DNA of 64,000 bases from Nitrospirota bacterium (GTDB lineage: Bacteria; Nitrospinota_A; UBA7883), in the NCBI GenBank assembly GCA_024275315.1, contig JAJRZK010000028.1, positions 1 through 64,000 on the forward strand. Direction: 5' to 3'. The notes under the pieces are model-generated. The model was not told the DNA's origin and made no database searches. It saw only the letters and a program-made list of their open reading frames with translations. This document shows positions 17,468 to 25,673 of the stretch, piece by piece; the stretch's first letter is position 1, and the number at the start of each line of letters is the position of its first letter. The position numbers and the translations under genes are program-made.

Positions 17468-19705
17468 TCACCCCTTCTCGATAGTCAGCAGATACTGTCC
17501 ATCCACCGGTTTGGTGGATAATATCTTGTGCCCATCGTTGAGCAAGCTCTTCGGGACGTTACGTATTGGCGACCCGTCATCCACCAACGCCTCTATAACA
17601 TCCCCCGACGGAAGATTCTCGAGCGCAAGTTTTATCTTGACGTAGTTGAACGGACAGGCGACACCGCTTAAATCCATTCGCTCAACCTCGCTGGTTTCAT
17701 GTTTTTCTTCTTCCACGTTTGTCTTTGCGTTTATCCTGCTGTACGCCGCAAGACAGGCGTCTATGAATTTCTCCGCCAAGGCCAGCCGCTCCGAGGCCAC
17801 CCCGGCTTCCGGATTTTTCACGTTTCCAAGCCCCTCAAGGACCACCTGGTAGGTTTCCGGGACAAACCCGCGCGAAATAATACGGCTGAAAAACTCTTTG
17901 GATGTTTCCTCGTCCGAAGATGGGTCCACACCATATGTCACCAGTAACGCCCTGGCGCCGGCAATGGCGGCGTTGTGTGAAAACAACATTATGGCCGCGG
18001 CGTCGCTCTCCTGCCTGGCCGCCGCGATGTCACGCCGAGCCTGGGTGAAATATCCATCGATAATATCCAGCGCCGAACCTGCGCACTCCCCGGGACCGAT
18101 ACCTTCCAGGCTGAACTCTTTGTCCGAATCGAAGTCCAGATACGAGTCCCTATCCTTTTCACGCTCCCCGAGGGTAGAGAAATATTCCAGCTTGGCCTCG
18201 AACCTTCCCGCTCCCAGCCTTTTGATGGTCTCCTGGGCGGACTCACCATGTTTTTTTTCCTCACGGATAAAATTGATCACGCTCTCCAGGGCTTCGGGAA
18301 CTCTTTTCGCCGGAATCCTGCTCAAAGCGGTGGCAAACCCGGGGTTGTCTCCCCTTACCGATCCACCTATATAAACCTGGTAATGGGGAACAAGCGTATC
18401 GTTGATCTTCCGGGCCGAACCCTGAAACCCTATGTCGGCCGTATGATGGTTTCCGCACGAGTTGGGGCATCCGCTTATACTCACGCTCAGCTTAAGCCCG
18501 CCATTGTCTCCGGAGACGATTTTCTCCAGCCGTGACGCCAGCGCTTTGGAGTTTGTAATACCCTCGTTACATGTGGAGGCGCCGTTGCAGGAGGTGACAT
18601 AAGACGCTGGCTCATCAGGTAGAGCTTCCAGACCAAGGGTGTTCACCCTCGATCTATAACCCTGTTCATCGGAGGTGCCGAAACCGGACAACAGCAAATC
18701 CGCGTTTTTGGTCGCCCGCAATGAAACATCAGGATTGTCTTCAAGTATATTTGCAAACGAGCGCAACTGGTCCGAGGTCAGGTCTCCGGTGGGAACCTTT
18801 ATGATGATCATGCCACCCGCGTGATTGCCCTGGACTGGAACAAGCTTTGCCAAGTCAATATCCAGCGGCTCCAGATCGTCAAGCGAGGCAAGCTCCCGCC
18901 TGTACAGTTCTCTGAACTTTTCCAGACCGATCTTTTCTATCAGGAACTTAAGACGCGCCCTGCTCCTGTTGACCCTTGTTCCGCGCCTGTTGAACACCTT
19001 TAATATCGCCAGGACCGTGGCGTGCACACGGGCCACGGGCACAAAGCTATCCAGGGCTTTTCCAAGGCGGGGCATGGCCCCCTGTCCGCCGCCGACATAG
19101 ACTTTGAATCCTGGCGCGCCATTCCCAGTGTCCGCCACAAAGGCTATATCGTCCGTCAAACCGCCTCCGCACCTTGAGCCATGGCCGCAGAAGGTTATTT
19201 TCATCTTCCTCGGCAACCCCTTGGCCAACTCGTGCCCCAGAAAATACGAGGATACGCGTGCGGCCAGCGGACGTACGTTCAGTATATTCGCCCCCTCGCC
19301 TCCAAAATGGTCACACACGATAATGTTGCGTATCGTGTTGCCTCCGGCCCCAAGGGTTGTAACACCTCCGGCGTTAAGCAGTTCCAGCAACTCCGCCGCC
19401 AGATCGTGCTTTACGAAGTAAAACTGGACATCCTGACGTGTTGTCAGGTGGACGGAGCCCGTGGAATATTTTTCAGCTCCATCCGCCAGGGTCCGCAAAG
19501 TCCGCGCATTGAACTCCCCTGCGGGAAATTTCGTGCGAACCATATAATATTCGCTCTGGCGCTGGGTGTATAACCCAAGACCCAGCCTTGCCGCCTTGAA
19601 CTTATCACCGTCTCCGTGACCGGATTTCAAATCTTCACCGAGGCTTTTGAACTCTTCAATGGCCATGGCCTTCGGATCGTCAGCTAATATCGCGCTTTGT
19701 TCCAT
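17468..19705 (-). CDS. Sulfite/nitrite reductase fused to a C-terminal TusA domain
   Basis: 745 aa. Residues about 20-510 are a ferredoxin-type sirohaem reductase: two ferrodoxin-like half-domains, TTRQDVQFYFV, and the 4Fe-4S/sirohaem ligands in TSCNGASTCNEG and SGCPNSCGNHH. Residues about 540-665 are helical with no clear redox motif and resemble a HEPN-type bundle. The last 75 residues are a TusA-like domain with CPFN at the active Cys. The neighbouring APS/PAPS reductase and Rrf2 regulator favour assimilatory sulfite reduction over nitrite reduction. The TusA tail may accept or pass on reduced sulfur. ATG 19705 is chosen for its GGAG site; an upstream TTG at 19759 is less likely. Confidence 0.85.
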   Translation of the reverse strand: MEQSAILADDPKAMAIEEFKSLGEDLKSGHGDGDKFKAARLGLGLYTQRQSEYYMVRTKFPAGEFNARTLRTLADGAEKYSTGSVHLTTRQDVQFYFVKHDLAAELLELLNAGGVTTLGAGGNTIRNIIVCDHFGGEGANILNVRPLAARVSSYFLGHELAKGLPRKMKITFCGHGSRCGGGLTDDIAFVADTGNGAPGFKVYVGGGQGAMPRLGKALDSFVPVARVHATVLAILKVFNRRGTRVNRSRARLKFLIEKIGLEKFRELYRRELASLDDLEPLDIDLAKLVPVQGNHAGGMIIIKVPTGDLTSDQLRSFANILEDNPDVSLRATKNADLLLSGFGTSDEQGYRSRVNTLGLEALPDEPASYVTSCNGASTCNEGITNSKALASRLEKIVSGDNGGLKLSVSISGCPNSCGNHHTADIGFQGSARKINDTLVPHYQVYIGGSVRGDNPGFATALSRIPAKRVPEALESVINFIREEKKHGESAQETIKRLGAGRFEAKLEYFSTLGEREKDRDSYLDFDSDKEFSLEGIGPGECAGSALDIIDGYFTQARRDIAAARQESDAAAIMLFSHNAAIAGARALLVTYGVDPSSDEETSKEFFSRIISRGFVPETYQVVLEGLGNVKNPEAGVASERLALAEKFIDACLAAYSRINAKTNVEEEKHETSEVERMDLSGVACPFNYVKIKLALENLPSGDVIEALVDDGSPIRNVPKSLLNDGHKILSTKPVDGQYLLTIEKG

Positions 19706-19759
19706 CACTTTATTCTCCGAGTAGGGGCGTCTGCAATGCGGCCGCCCCTCTTTATTCAA

Positions 19760-20563
19760 TTACCGGTCTTCGATATCCTCTTTATGAATTTCCGAAGACG
19801 CCACCTGTTCCGGATGAATCTTCTCCTCATCGATACTGTCGACATCCACATTGGTATAGGCCTTTAACGGCTGGGTGTGGATGCCGCACTCTCCTCCACA
19901 TTTCGACGTGTTCAGCCATCGCCCCGCCCTCTCGTTGTCACCTGTGGAGATTGTGGTGCATGGCGCGCACCCAAGCGAGCGAAAGCCCCGGGCGTACAGA
20001 GGATTGACTTTCACCTGGTAAAGCGCCAAGTATTGCCATATCTCCCTCTCGTTGAACAGCAGAACAGGATTTAACTTGATAAGACCATGGTCGCGCTGTT
20101 CGATCTCCTTGAAATCTGTCCTGGTGCGCCCTTCGGTGCATCGCAATCCCGTGATCCAGCATTCAACTTCCATTTCCTCCACAGCGCGCCGCACCGGTTC
20201 GACCTTCAGTATCTGGCAACATTTATCCGGGTCGGTTTTGTAAAGTTCGCCCACTTCCCTGTCTGATTTATAAATTTTCAGATTGGGGCTCTCGGCCACC
20301 AGCTCGTTCATGAATTTCACAGTCTCAGGCGGTTTATAGGCGGTAGTCACGATAAACCCCCTGACGTCCGGGTTTACTTTCTTGGCCAAATCCCACACCA
20401 CCAGCGAATCCTTGCCGATGCTGTTGGCCACCACCGCATTGTCACCAAACCTTTCGAACGACCAGGCTAAAAGCTCTTTTGCACGTTCAACCTTTTCCCC
20501 AAAGTGCAGAGAATCCACCAACTCTTTGATATCGGTTTCTTCTTTTTCGAGCACTACGTTCAT
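19760..20563 (-). CDS. cysH: APS/PAPS reductase (CysH type)
   Basis: 267 aa. Has the PP-loop (ANSIGKDSLVVWDL), the substrate region GLRCTEGRTRTDF, and the paired cysteine motifs KCCQILK and GCAPCTT of the 4Fe-4S-containing APS reductase group. The C-terminal RWLNTSKCGGECGIH holds the catalytic Cys. It reduces activated sulfate to sulfite, the substrate of the next gene in the operon. ATG 20563 has AAGGAG at good spacing; more upstream starts do not. Divergent from the Rrf2 gene across a 203-bp AT-rich intergenic region. Confidence 0.92.
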   Translation of the reverse strand: MNVVLEKEETDIKELVDSLHFGEKVERAKELLAWSFERFGDNAVVANSIGKDSLVVWDLAKKVNPDVRGFIVTTAYKPPETVKFMNELVAESPNLKIYKSDREVGELYKTDPDKCCQILKVEPVRRAVEEMEVECWITGLRCTEGRTRTDFKEIEQRDHGLIKLNPVLLFNEREIWQYLALYQVKVNPLYARGFRSLGCAPCTTISTGDNERAGRWLNTSKCGGECGIHTQPLKAYTNVDVDSIDEEKIHPEQVASSEIHKEDIEDR

Positions 20564-20738
20564 TTGCCACCACTCCTTATACCAGTTAATCGATAATTCC
20601 GATAGAAACGATATGAATAATGTAAATATTATCTCCTTCCCCTGTTTTGTCAACAACTATTTGGCGAAATAGAGTAAATGCTTTATTTTTCAATAATATA
20701 AAATGTATAGACTACTGGCTGGACAATTGATATAATAG

Positions 20739-20754
20739 TATCCCAATAGGAATA
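20739..20754. promoter_or_regulatory. Possible Rrf2-type operator beside a TATAAT box
   Basis: TATCCCAATAGGAATA is an imperfect palindrome (12 of 16 positions symmetric). It lies just downstream of a TATAAT at 20731-20736 and 12 bases before the Rrf2 start. A repressor bound here would block transcription of its own gene, as expected for CymR/IscR-like autoregulation. No -35 of good quality was found. Confidence 0.35.
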
Positions 20755-20766
20755 AAGTATATTTAA

Positions 20767-21213
20767 ATGAAGTTTTCCGCAAAGTTTGAATACGCTCTTG
20801 TAGCGCTGCTCTACCTGAAATGTGAACCTGACGAAATGCCCGTCTCGGGCAGGACCCTGTCTGAAAAGCTCAATCTGCCATACCGGTTTTTAGAGCAAAT
20901 CCTTTCCGACCTTAAAAAAGGCGGAATTATCCGAAGCGTCAGAGGAAAGCAGGGGGGCTACAAGCTCAGCGTGGAGCCGGAGCACATTTCTATCTACGAT
21001 GTATACCAGGTTACCGAAGGCAAGTTCGAGCCATGGGACTGCACCCATGGAGAATCCGCCGACGGATGCGGACAAAGCCACAACCTGTGCGTGATAAACC
21101 AGTTCTACACCGACTTTAAGACAACCTTCATCGACCTGTTGAAAAGCTATACACTCGACAGGCTTTGCAATTCCGCCAAGAACCTGAAAAATCTTTCAGC
21201 GAAAGTGGTCTGA
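20767..21213 (+). CDS. Rrf2-family transcriptional regulator with Cys cluster
   Basis: 148 aa. N-terminal winged helix starting MKFSAKFEYALVALLYLK, with recognition-helix region LNLPYRFLEQILSDLKKGGIIRSVRGKQGGYKLS. Three cysteines in a C-x8-C-x6-C arrangement (residues about 96-112) sit where IscR and NsrR bind an Fe-S cluster, though spacing differs from IscR. Divergent position to cysH and sulfite reductase suggests control of sulfate assimilation, perhaps sensing cysteine or Fe-S status as CymR/IscR do. That link is inferred from context. Confidence 0.88.
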   Translation: MKFSAKFEYALVALLYLKCEPDEMPVSGRTLSEKLNLPYRFLEQILSDLKKGGIIRSVRGKQGGYKLSVEPEHISIYDVYQVTEGKFEPWDCTHGESADGCGQSHNLCVINQFYTDFKTTFIDLLKSYTLDRLCNSAKNLKNLSAKVV

Positions 21214-21240
21214 AATCAGTAACTGCACGTTCAGGGTATC

Positions 21241-22641
21241 TTAGAGCAGTTTTCTTTTCTCCACTTTTTCCGACTCATATTTACCTTTTTTTTCCTCATA
21301 TCCATCCCTGCCCATCATCGCATAGGCGTATTGCTTCCCAAACTCCACCCCGGGCTGGTCAAACGCGTCCACCCGGTACAACTCGCCGGCGAAAGCGGTG
21401 GAGACCTCCAGCATGTACAAAAGCTGGCCAATGGTGTGCGCATTGACCTGCGGAATTTTTATCGTCATGTTCGGACGATTGTTAACAGACAGGGCATACT
21501 CGGTTCCTTCTTTTTCTATCGCCATCAACGCGTTAAGGCTGGATCCGCCCAAGTATGATATGCCGGGTATATCGGGAAAAACTTCCGGAATGGCTATTTT
21601 CGTGTCGTGCTCCTCCACCTCCAAAAAGCAGACCAGCTTGTCGAACGGGCCGGCCACATACAACTGCACCTGTGAATGCTGATCGGTGGCCCCCAGCGCT
21701 TTGATGGGGGTCTGCCCCGCGTGGATACGTCTCCCGTCGAAATCCTGCGCCTTGCCCAGCGACTCCGCCCAAAGTTGCCGGAACCAGTCCGCGACATCTT
21801 TCAGCCGATATGAGTATGGCATCATCACCGTCATCGTCTTGCCCCTGGACGTATCCAGCAGATAATGGATGGCGGCGAAAAGATACGCAGGGTTTTCCTT
21901 GAGCAAAGCCGACCTGCAACGCAGATCCATCCGGGCCGCGCCTTCGAGCAACCCCAGTATATCCAGGCCAGCCGCCGCGACAGGAAACAGGCACACGGGA
22001 GTTAGCGCCGTGAACCTGCCCCCCACCCCATCGGGTACCGTGAAGGTTTTCAATTTGTACCGGTCGGCGATTTGGCGCAGTATTCCCTGTTTTGCGTCTG
22101 TGGTAAAGATGAAATGCTTTTTCCATTTACTCCCCAGCTTTTTTTTCAGAAGCTCGAAAACTATCATGAACTGGCTCATAGTTTCCGCTGTCGATCCGCT
22201 TTTCGACACAACGTTGAACAGGGTGTCCTCAAGCTTCAGCGTGGACAACAAGGCTCCAAACTCGTCCGGGTCGATGTTGTCGGCCACATAAACTTTTACA
22301 CCGTTTCGCTTTTTTGCCGGGATGGAATTACGCAGTGGACGCCCCAGCGCGGTAAGCAGAGCCGTAGTCCCCAGCGCAGACCCCCCGATCCCCAGCACCA
22401 CGAGGTTTTTAAAGCTCCCGTTCACCCTTTTCGCCACACGGATCAGCTCTTTGGCCTCCTTGACCTTGTATGGAAGATCATAGAAGGGTCTGACCCCGGA
22501 TTTGCGCTGCTTTACAAGCTGTTTATGAATTGCATTCGCCCGCCGTGAAAGGGCCGCGATATTCTCGTCTTCCAACCCGTTGTTTTCACCGACAACTTCG
22601 GAAAAAATATTCGTATAGTCCAGCCTGATATCTTTCATCAT
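21241..22641 (-). CDS. pgi: Glucose-6-phosphate isomerase
   Basis: 466 aa, typical of shorter bacterial PGI. Signatures: VVLGIGGSALGTTALL, FNVVSKSGSTAETMSQF, the catalytic region VPDGVGGRFTALTPV, and the C-terminal DAFDQPGVEFGKQYAY. It interconverts glucose-6-phosphate and fructose-6-phosphate. ATG 22641 is preceded by GAGGTG. Convergent with the Rrf2 gene (27 bp apart). It is probably the last gene of a minus-strand run that starts at Ppx/GppA. Confidence 0.95.
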   Translation of the reverse strand: MMKDIRLDYTNIFSEVVGENNGLEDENIAALSRRANAIHKQLVKQRKSGVRPFYDLPYKVKEAKELIRVAKRVNGSFKNLVVLGIGGSALGTTALLTALGRPLRNSIPAKKRNGVKVYVADNIDPDEFGALLSTLKLEDTLFNVVSKSGSTAETMSQFMIVFELLKKKLGSKWKKHFIFTTDAKQGILRQIADRYKLKTFTVPDGVGGRFTALTPVCLFPVAAAGLDILGLLEGAARMDLRCRSALLKENPAYLFAAIHYLLDTSRGKTMTVMMPYSYRLKDVADWFRQLWAESLGKAQDFDGRRIHAGQTPIKALGATDQHSQVQLYVAGPFDKLVCFLEVEEHDTKIAIPEVFPDIPGISYLGGSSLNALMAIEKEGTEYALSVNNRPNMTIKIPQVNAHTIGQLLYMLEVSTAFAGELYRVDAFDQPGVEFGKQYAYAMMGRDGYEEKKGKYESEKVEKRKLL

Positions 22642-22692
22642 GTTTGTCACCTCGGGTTTGGTCCGCCTGCCATATAATGGCTATAAATATTA

Positions 22693-23937
22693 TTACGCCG
22701 CTTCACCGCTGTAGATTTTCCGTCCTCCCACCCAGCCCATGGCGGCATGTCCGCGATGTTCTATTATAGCCAACAAGGGATCGGTGTGACGCGATAAACA
22801 GACTTTAACCGCGACCGCGTCGAACACAGCCCCTTTTTTAAGTGTGCCCAACCCCCCGGGCATACCCAACGCCATCGCTCCGCCTTGTGTGGCCAGTTGA
22901 AAAACCCCCGTGGAGCCAAGCTCCGGAAAGGCCCGCAACGCCTCTCTCATTTCCAAGCGCATGTCCAGGTCCGTGTTGGAGGCCAGCGAATCTGTGCCCA
23001 ACCCCACGGGCACACCGAGTTTTATCAGTTTCAACAGTGGATGTGATACTTTTCGTCCGAACCAGCGGTTGGAATTGGGGCAGAAAACCACCTTGGATTT
23101 TCTTCTGACAATCTGGGCCAGGTCACCCCGGGAGGGATGGTTCATATGAATCAGCAGGGCTCCATCCAGAACGCCCGTTCTGGCGGCCAGGTTCACAGGT
23201 GTAAGACGTGGAAAGCCCCCCTTGTTAATACCCAGAGACTTCAAAAGATCACAAAATGGACCTGTGCCCTTTTGCGCAAACTGTGTCTCATCGGCGGTTT
23301 CGCAAATGTGTATAGCCAGTTTTTTACCCGTTTTCCCGGCGTAAACCGCAGATTTTCTCATAAGCTCAGGTGATACGGAATAGACGGCGTGAGGAGAAAC
23401 AGCGTGGGTAACCTTGTCGTTCGACTCGGCTTTGCTTAACCGACCGGCCAGATCCGCCATCCGACTGTCGGCCAAGGAAGGGTCGTAGCCGAGTATTTCA
23501 TGAAACAGGACCGCGCGAAGCCCGGAGCGGATCAGCGCCGGGGCTACATGCCCGCAGGTGGTCACATCTCCAACCGTGGTGGTTCCGGCCTGAAGCATTC
23601 TTGCAATTCCGCTTTCAATGCCGGATTTCACCTGGTTTACCGATGCTTTGCCTCGCATGTCCACCAGGGTTTTGATCCATTGGGTAAAGTCTGACCCAGG
23701 TTTTATCCGCCCCTTTGCATACCCCAGGTCGAGGTGGCAATGAGCGTTTACAAAGCCCGGGTGAACCGTGTGATCCGGGATATTTATGATTTTTTTGGCT
23801 TTTATATCGCCAAGTCTATTTGACGGCCCCACATCAACCACAACCCCGTTATTGACAACGATTGAGCCGTTGTCCACGATGGAGACCGAATCGATTACAA
23901 TATGGCCGGCTGTGATCTTTAGATCATTGGAACGCAT
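22693..23937 (-). CDS. Amidohydrolase, TrzA/MTA-SAH deaminase-like
   Basis: 414 aa. Metal-dependent hydrolase with the expected ligand series: VNAHCHLDLG (HxH), the His in IHICETADETQF, and Asp in GLGTDSLASNTDLDMRLEM. Motif SPHAVYSVSPELM is also typical of the cytosine-deaminase/chlorohydrolase branch that includes MTA/SAH deaminases. It starts 4 bp after mtnP ends, so a role in purine-thioether or 5'-deoxyadenosine salvage is plausible, but futalosine-pathway or guanine deaminases share these motifs. Start chosen at ATG 23937; longer forms overlap mtnP. Confidence 0.8.
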   Translation of the reverse strand: MRSNDLKITAGHIVIDSVSIVDNGSIVVNNGVVVDVGPSNRLGDIKAKKIINIPDHTVHPGFVNAHCHLDLGYAKGRIKPGSDFTQWIKTLVDMRGKASVNQVKSGIESGIARMLQAGTTTVGDVTTCGHVAPALIRSGLRAVLFHEILGYDPSLADSRMADLAGRLSKAESNDKVTHAVSPHAVYSVSPELMRKSAVYAGKTGKKLAIHICETADETQFAQKGTGPFCDLLKSLGINKGGFPRLTPVNLAARTGVLDGALLIHMNHPSRGDLAQIVRRKSKVVFCPNSNRWFGRKVSHPLLKLIKLGVPVGLGTDSLASNTDLDMRLEMREALRAFPELGSTGVFQLATQGGAMALGMPGGLGTLKKGAVFDAVAVKVCLSRHTDPLLAIIEHRGHAAMGWVGGRKIYSGEAA

Positions 23938-23941
23938 TACG

Positions 23942-24811
23942 TCACGGGTCGATCCATGTGTACCACTGGTCGTTGATGTCGCCCCGTTTTTTATAACGCG
24001 ACATCGCATCCTTACAGTCGCACTCCCGCCCATGACCCGCTATGGCGTCAAGGGCTCCGATTATGATTCCCGGCATTTTATCCATCGCCTCGTCCACTCT
24101 CTTTTTCTCTTCGGGATCAAGCATCCCCTCGAAAAGCACCCCATGCTGAAAAACCCTGGGGACAATCCCCTCCGCAAAATTTGTAAGATAGCAAATCGGG
24201 GCATAGCACATCTCCAGCTCTCTTGCCAGAAAAGCTTCCGGGGCAAGAGTCATCCCCACCAGGTCCGCTCCATAGGAATGGTAGAGCCTGATCTCCGCCG
24301 GTGTTTCGAGCCGGGGTCCCTCGGTGCAACAATAAACAGCCTTATCGGCAAAACGCAACCCGGCGGTTTGCATCGAATAGATCAGCGAATGTCGAAGCTC
24401 CACACAAAACGGATGTTTCATCCTGATAAACCCCAGTCCCCCCTTTTCAAAAAATGTCGAGGGACGGTTTCTGGTCTGGTCGATAATATCGTGAGGAACA
24501 ACAAAACCGCCGACTTCATATTCCGGGTTTATAATCCCCGGTCCCGACCAGGAGATGATACGCTCGACCCCCAGTTGCTTAAGCGCCCATATGTTCGCCC
24601 TGTAGTTCACAAACGGGGCGGACACATGATATCCATCAGCGCCGTGGCGAGGCAGGAACAAAAACCTCAACCCGTCCACATTATATTTACGTATGTCGGA
24701 GACACTCCCGAAAGGAGTTTTTTGCGATGGGACTGTTTTGTGTGATCCAAAGCTTTTGACCGATAAAAGAGCGTGCGCCCCGCTTCCTCCTATTACAGCA
24801 AGTTGTGTCAT
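23942..24811 (-). CDS. mtnP: S-methyl-5'-thioadenosine phosphorylase
   Basis: 289 aa. Purine nucleoside phosphorylase fold with LAVIGGSGAHALL at the N-terminus, LFLPRHGADGYHVSAPFVNYRANIWALKQLGVERII, and AVYCCTEGPRLETPAEIRLYHSYGADLVGMTLAPEAFLARELEMCYAPICYLTNFAEG. The STEGPR-type and NMT-type motifs are modified (CTEGPR, GMTLAPE), which fits MTAP/MTIP rather than PNP. It releases adenine (or hypoxanthine) and methylthioribose-1-phosphate in methionine salvage. Co-directional with the amidohydrolase; if that enzyme deaminates MTA, this may act on methylthioinosine. Confidence 0.88.
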   Translation of the reverse strand: MTQLAVIGGSGAHALLSVKSFGSHKTVPSQKTPFGSVSDIRKYNVDGLRFLFLPRHGADGYHVSAPFVNYRANIWALKQLGVERIISWSGPGIINPEYEVGGFVVPHDIIDQTRNRPSTFFEKGGLGFIRMKHPFCVELRHSLIYSMQTAGLRFADKAVYCCTEGPRLETPAEIRLYHSYGADLVGMTLAPEAFLARELEMCYAPICYLTNFAEGIVPRVFQHGVLFEGMLDPEEKKRVDEAMDKMPGIIIGALDAIAGHGRECDCKDAMSRYKKRGDINDQWYTWIDP

Positions 24812-24818
24812 GTATTAT

Positions 24819-25673
24819 TCACCAGTCCTTGCCGGTCGGGGGCGCCTGTCGAAGAGCCTTGGCGCGCATTTTTTCCTTCAGTTTTTTCTCGTCACGCTCT
24901 ATGGCGTTGAATATTCTCAAAGCTTGCTCTGGTGTTATCTCTTTACCCGTGTTCTTGCTTTTGTTGTTCTGATTGTCTGTCCGTTCAGCTTTATCCTTCT
25001 TTTCATCCTCTTTACCCGCTTTCAGCTTTTCATCGCGCTGTTTTTTACTATTTTTCTTGTTGTCCATATTTTCATTTTTGGAGGTCTCCTTCTCACCCTT
25101 CTTTTTTTCCTGGCTTTGCGACTGATCCTTTTCTTCTTTTTGTTTCTTGTCTTTCTGGTCAGGCTTGTGTCGCTGTTCCTGTTTCCGCTTTTCGATATCC
25201 TTGAGCCGGGCCAGGGCAAGCTCAAGGTTGTGCCTGGCGGCGTTGTTTGCCCGATCCTTCTTCAATAGCGACTTGTATTGCTCGACAGATGCGGTTAACA
25301 GCTTCTCCGCTTCTTCCGTTTTTTGCGCTTTCAGGGCGCCAGAACCCTCCTCCAGCAATGAAGCTCCACGGTTGAAAGCGGCGGACAACCGCAGTGATTT
25401 ATCCACCCCTTCCCCCTTCAGGCTCCTGGAGTAAGCGTCGGCTGCGTCTCCAAAACGGCCCAGTTTGTAATATGCGTTCCCCAGGTTGTAATCGATGGAT
25501 TTGTTCTCCGGCTCCCGCTCCTGCGCCTTGAGATACTCCGTCAGCGCATCCTCGTACCGCCCCTGTTTGTAGTTGTCGTTCCCCCGTTTGTTGGCGAAAT
25601 ACGCGGGGTCACCAAACCCTGCCACACCACCGGCCAGAACCAGAATTACGACCAGCCTAGACGCTCGTCTCAT
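24819..25673 (-). CDS. BatC-like TPR protein with Lys/Glu-rich tail
   Basis: 284 aa with a signal sequence (residues about 1-20). Residues about 25-155 contain three to four TPR units (NKRGNDNYKQGRYEDALTEYLKAQEREPENKS and following). Residues about 160-245 are an extremely charged Lys/Glu/Gln/Asp tract. The C-terminus (EQALRIFNAIERDEKKLKEKM ... GKDW) resembles the end of BatC from the Bat (Bacteroides aerotolerance) locus. The usual partners, VWA proteins BatA/BatB, the MoxR ATPase and BatD, are not nearby. Its 5' end overlaps the Ppx/GppA 3' end by 17 bases. Confidence 0.65.
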   Translation of the reverse strand: MRRASRLVVILVLAGGVAGFGDPAYFANKRGNDNYKQGRYEDALTEYLKAQEREPENKSIDYNLGNAYYKLGRFGDAADAYSRSLKGEGVDKSLRLSAAFNRGASLLEEGSGALKAQKTEEAEKLLTASVEQYKSLLKKDRANNAARHNLELALARLKDIEKRKQEQRHKPDQKDKKQKEEKDQSQSQEKKKGEKETSKNENMDNKKNSKKQRDEKLKAGKEDEKKDKAERTDNQNNKSKNTGKEITPEQALRIFNAIERDEKKLKEKMRAKALRQAPPTGKDW

